Shown: piece by piece, positions 15,174 through 16,855 of the stretch
How positions within the stretch are numbered: the stretch's first letter is position 1
How the letters are laid out: each line of letters starts with the position of its first letter
From: Solirubrobacter sp035555675
GTDB lineage: Bacteria > Actinomycetota > Thermoleophilia > Solirubrobacterales > Solirubrobacteraceae
Reading direction: 5' to 3'
Length of the DNA stretch: 16,855 bases
Assembly (NCBI GenBank): GCA_035555675.1
Contig: DATMGH010000064.1
Location: 1-16,855, forward strand
Translations under genes and position numbers: made by a program
The notes under the pieces: generated by a model
What the model was told of the DNA's origin: nothing
The model's input: the letters and a program-made list of their open reading frames with translations, nothing else
Databases searched by the model: none

Positions 15174-15916
15174 CGCCACGCCCCCACGGACTCCAGCAGC
15201 GCGTGCGCGTTGCCGCCGAGGACCTGCGCCTCGACCTCCGGCGCGAGCTCCAGCAGCCCGATCTTGAACAGCTCGCTCGCGATCCGCGACGTCGGCGAGT
15301 CCGAGCCGAACAGCATGCGTTCGGCGCCCACGGTGGTCAGTGCCTCCTCGACGTAGGCCGCGTGCGGCGACAGCGACGTCTCCAGCCAGACGTTGTCCGC
15401 GCGCGGGAAGCTGAGCGGGACGTCGACGTAGAAGTCGGCGCCGCCCATGTGGCCCGCGATGAACTTGCCCTCCGGGTAGCGCGAGGCCAGCTCGAGCAGC
15501 TGCAGCGGCAGCGCGAGGACGGGCGTGCCGGTGTGGACGTAGATCACCACGCCGAGCTCGATCGCGCGCTCGACGACCGGCAGCACCAGGTCGTCGTCGA
15601 TCTGAAAGCCCTGCAGGACCGGGTGCAGCTTGAGCCCGGGGAGCCCCAGCTGGGTCACGGCCCGCTCGAGCTCGGTCAGCGCCTCGGCCTCCCACCAGGG
15701 GTTGACCGTGGCGAAGCCGGTGAGGCGGTCGGGATGCGCCCGCATCGCCGCCGCCATCCGGTCGTTGCCGTCGCGGTTGCGGACCGCCAGCTCGGCGCCC
15801 ATGGGACAGACGACGGCGCGGTCGACCGCGGCGGCGTCCAGCTCCCGCAGCAGGTCCTCGACCGTCTGCGTGACGTACGGCGTGGAGCCGATGTGTGCGT
15901 GTGCGTCAATGATCAT
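15170..15916 (-). CDS. Amidohydrolase_2 family metal-dependent hydrolase (first of a tandem pair)
   Basis: The predicted protein has 248 residues, with the same fold as the next gene. It shows HxH in DAHAHIG (H6, H8), KLHP (H98), HTGTP (H128), GHMGG (H156) and FGSDSP (D206). All putative metal ligands are kept in both copies, so neither looks like a dead paralog. It starts at ATG 15916, two bases after the permease stop, and is coupled to the second copy by ATGA. Being encoded between the transporter permeases and the isomerase, it probably acts early on the imported compound or on its first oxidation product. The reaction cannot be fixed from sequence. Confidence 0.88.
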   Translation of the reverse strand: MIIDAHAHIGSTPYVTQTVEDLLRELDAAAVDRAVVCPMGAELAVRNRDGNDRMAAAMRAHPDRLTGFATVNPWWEAEALTELERAVTQLGLPGLKLHPVLQGFQIDDDLVLPVVERAIELGVVIYVHTGTPVLALPLQLLELASRYPEGKFIAGHMGGADFYVDVPLSFPRADNVWLETSLSPHAAYVEEALTTVGAERMLFGSDSPTSRIASELFKIGLLELAPEVEAQVLGGNAHALLESVGAWR

Positions 15917-15918
15917 GA

Positions 15919-16815
15919 TTACTTGACCGCTCCCATGGAGAGCCCGCGGACGATGTGCCGCTGGACGACGAAGGCGAACACGATCGCGGGCACCACCGCC
16001 ACGATTCCGGCGGCGGAGAGGAAGTTCCACTTGATGCCGTAGGCGAGGATGAACTTCGAGAGGGCGACCGGCAGCGTCTGCGACTGCTCCGTCGAGACCA
16101 TGATGAGCGAGTAGAGGAACTCGTTGTAGGAGAGGATGAAGCCGAGGATCGCGGTCACCGCGATGCCCGGCGCGGCCAGCGGCACGACCACGCGCGTGAA
16201 CGTCTTGAGCTTGGACGCGCCGTCGATCTGCGCGGCGTCCTCGAGCTCCTGCGGGATGTCGCGCAGGAACGAGTACATGAGGAACGTCGACAGCGGGAGC
16301 ACCACGGTGATGTGCGTGAGCACGATGCCCGCGAGCGAGTCCAGCAGCCCGAGGTCATTGATCGAGAGGTACAGCGGCACCGCGATCGAGATGCGCGGGA
16401 TCGTGCGCATGACGAAGATCCCGACCACCGCCCAGACCATCAGGCGGATCCGCCGCCGCGCCAGGCTGTAGGCGCCGCAGGTGGCGACGACGGTGCAGAT
16501 CGTGGTCGTCGCCAGGGCGACGATGCACGAGTGCGCGAACGCCGTCATGACCGGGTACGAGGTCGCCGTGGCGGGATCCTCCCCGCCCAGGATCACCGCG
16601 TAGTTGTGCCAGGTGAAGTTCTTGGGGAAGAACGTCGGCGGGTACTGGAAGATCTCGACCGGGTTCTTGAACGAGGTCAGCAGCAGCCAGACGAACGGCG
16701 CCAGCGTGTAGACCAGCGCGAGCGCGATGCCGAGCGGCACCAGCAGCCGCCGGCCGCGGCGCAGCAGCGGCCGCGAACGGCGGCGGCGCGCGGGCGTGGT
16801 CGCGACCGCGGTCAC
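15919..16815 (-). CDS. Carbohydrate ABC transporter permease, MalG type
   Basis: The predicted protein has 298 residues. After a strongly basic N-terminus (ARRRRSRPLLRRGRR) there are six membrane helices. The conserved permease loop ELEDAAQIDGASKLKTF followed by VVVPLAAPG (about 190-217) is the site that contacts the ATPase. The FKNPVEIFQYPP segment after helix 1 and the C-terminus (RHIVRGLSMGAVK) are typical of MalG-like CUT1 permeases. The ATPase partner is the UgpC-type gene at 11430-12638. The GTG start overlaps the stop of the preceding permease (GTGA). The likely cargo is a sugar, polyol or small glycoside. The binding protein is not in the window. Confidence 0.95.
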   Translation of the reverse strand: MTAVATTPARRRRSRPLLRRGRRLLVPLGIALALVYTLAPFVWLLLTSFKNPVEIFQYPPTFFPKNFTWHNYAVILGGEDPATATSYPVMTAFAHSCIVALATTTICTVVATCGAYSLARRRIRLMVWAVVGIFVMRTIPRISIAVPLYLSINDLGLLDSLAGIVLTHITVVLPLSTFLMYSFLRDIPQELEDAAQIDGASKLKTFTRVVVPLAAPGIAVTAILGFILSYNEFLYSLIMVSTEQSQTLPVALSKFILAYGIKWNFLSAAGIVAVVPAIVFAFVVQRHIVRGLSMGAVK

Positions 16816-16855
16816 TTGCCGCTCCCGCGCACGCTCAGCTGCCGGAACACGATCC
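16812..16855 (-). CDS. Carbohydrate ABC transporter permease, MalF type, C-terminal fragment
   Basis: Only the last 13 complete codons and the TGA (16812-16814) are in the window. They read IVFRQLSVRGSGK. A short basic tail after the final helix, overlapping a MalG-type gene by four bases, is the usual end of the MalF-type partner permease. The call relies mainly on gene order. Confidence 0.7.
   Translation of the reverse strand, partial: IVFRQLSVRGSGK

Noticed and set aside
1..16855. Search for a defence island, toxin-antitoxin pair, insertion sequence, CRISPR array, tRNA or rRNA.
   Set aside because: No transposase, integrase, nuclease or helicase motif, no evenly spaced DNA repeats with unique spacers, and no cloverleaf or rRNA core sequence was seen. 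Composition looks even across the window, so there is no sign of a recently acquired block.

Overview
The window is about 70% or more G+C, is packed with genes, and has no gap longer than about 115 bases. Gene content and composition point to a high-GC actinomycete. Several features suggest the Thermoleophilia/Solirubrobacterales: a secreted protein with a FecR-like tail, a kinase-like/flippase fusion, and GTG/TTG starts with stop-start overlaps. This placement is an inference from family resemblance, not a database match.

Left part (1-3889). The 3' end of an MnhG/MrpG-type antiporter subunit runs rightward and ends four bases from a convergent small lipoprotein gene. Upstream of the lipoprotein, on the same (-) strand, is a two-gene unit joined by an ATGA overlap. 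It encodes a secreted seven-bladed, Vgb-like beta-propeller with a proline linker and a FecR-like C-terminal region, then a CHASE2-HD-GYP membrane protein with an intact HD-GYP site. This looks like an envelope sensor feeding into cyclic-di-GMP turnover.

Middle part (3991-7173, + strand). From a short divergent intergenic region a second unit runs rightward. Its first gene is a 789-residue membrane protein with a kinase-like domain inserted before a UPF0104/LPG-synthase-type flippase domain. Its second gene is a two-domain rhodanese of the 3-mercaptopyruvate sulfurtransferase type.

Right part (7162-16855, - strand). Twelve genes, the rightmost cut by the window edge, follow each other with overlaps or gaps of 13 bases or less. 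Read in the direction of transcription they are: two sugar ABC permeases (MalF-type, partial, and MalG-type), two paralogous amidohydrolase_2 proteins, a D-lyxose-ketol-isomerase family protein, an M24 'pita-bread' protein that has lost most metal ligands, a UgpC/MsmK-type ABC ATPase with a TOBE tail, two zinc-dependent medium-chain dehydrogenases, an NmrA/QorB-like NAD(P)-binding protein, a protealysin-like M4 metalloprotease, and an emfourin-type protease inhibitor. The first nine form an uptake-and-oxidation cluster for a sugar, sugar alcohol or sugar-like compound. D-xylulose/D-fructose-level chemistry is suggested by the isomerase and the arabitol/sorbitol-type dehydrogenases, but the true substrate is not known from the sequence. 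The solute-binding protein and any regulator would lie to the right of the window. The last three genes look functionally separate although they are physically contiguous.

The best candidates for something not well described are the metal-ligand-depleted M24 protein with tandem amidohydrolases inside the sugar cluster, the propeller/FecR-like plus CHASE2-HD-GYP pair, and the flippase carrying a degenerate kinase domain. No mobile element, CRISPR array, tRNA or rRNA was seen.
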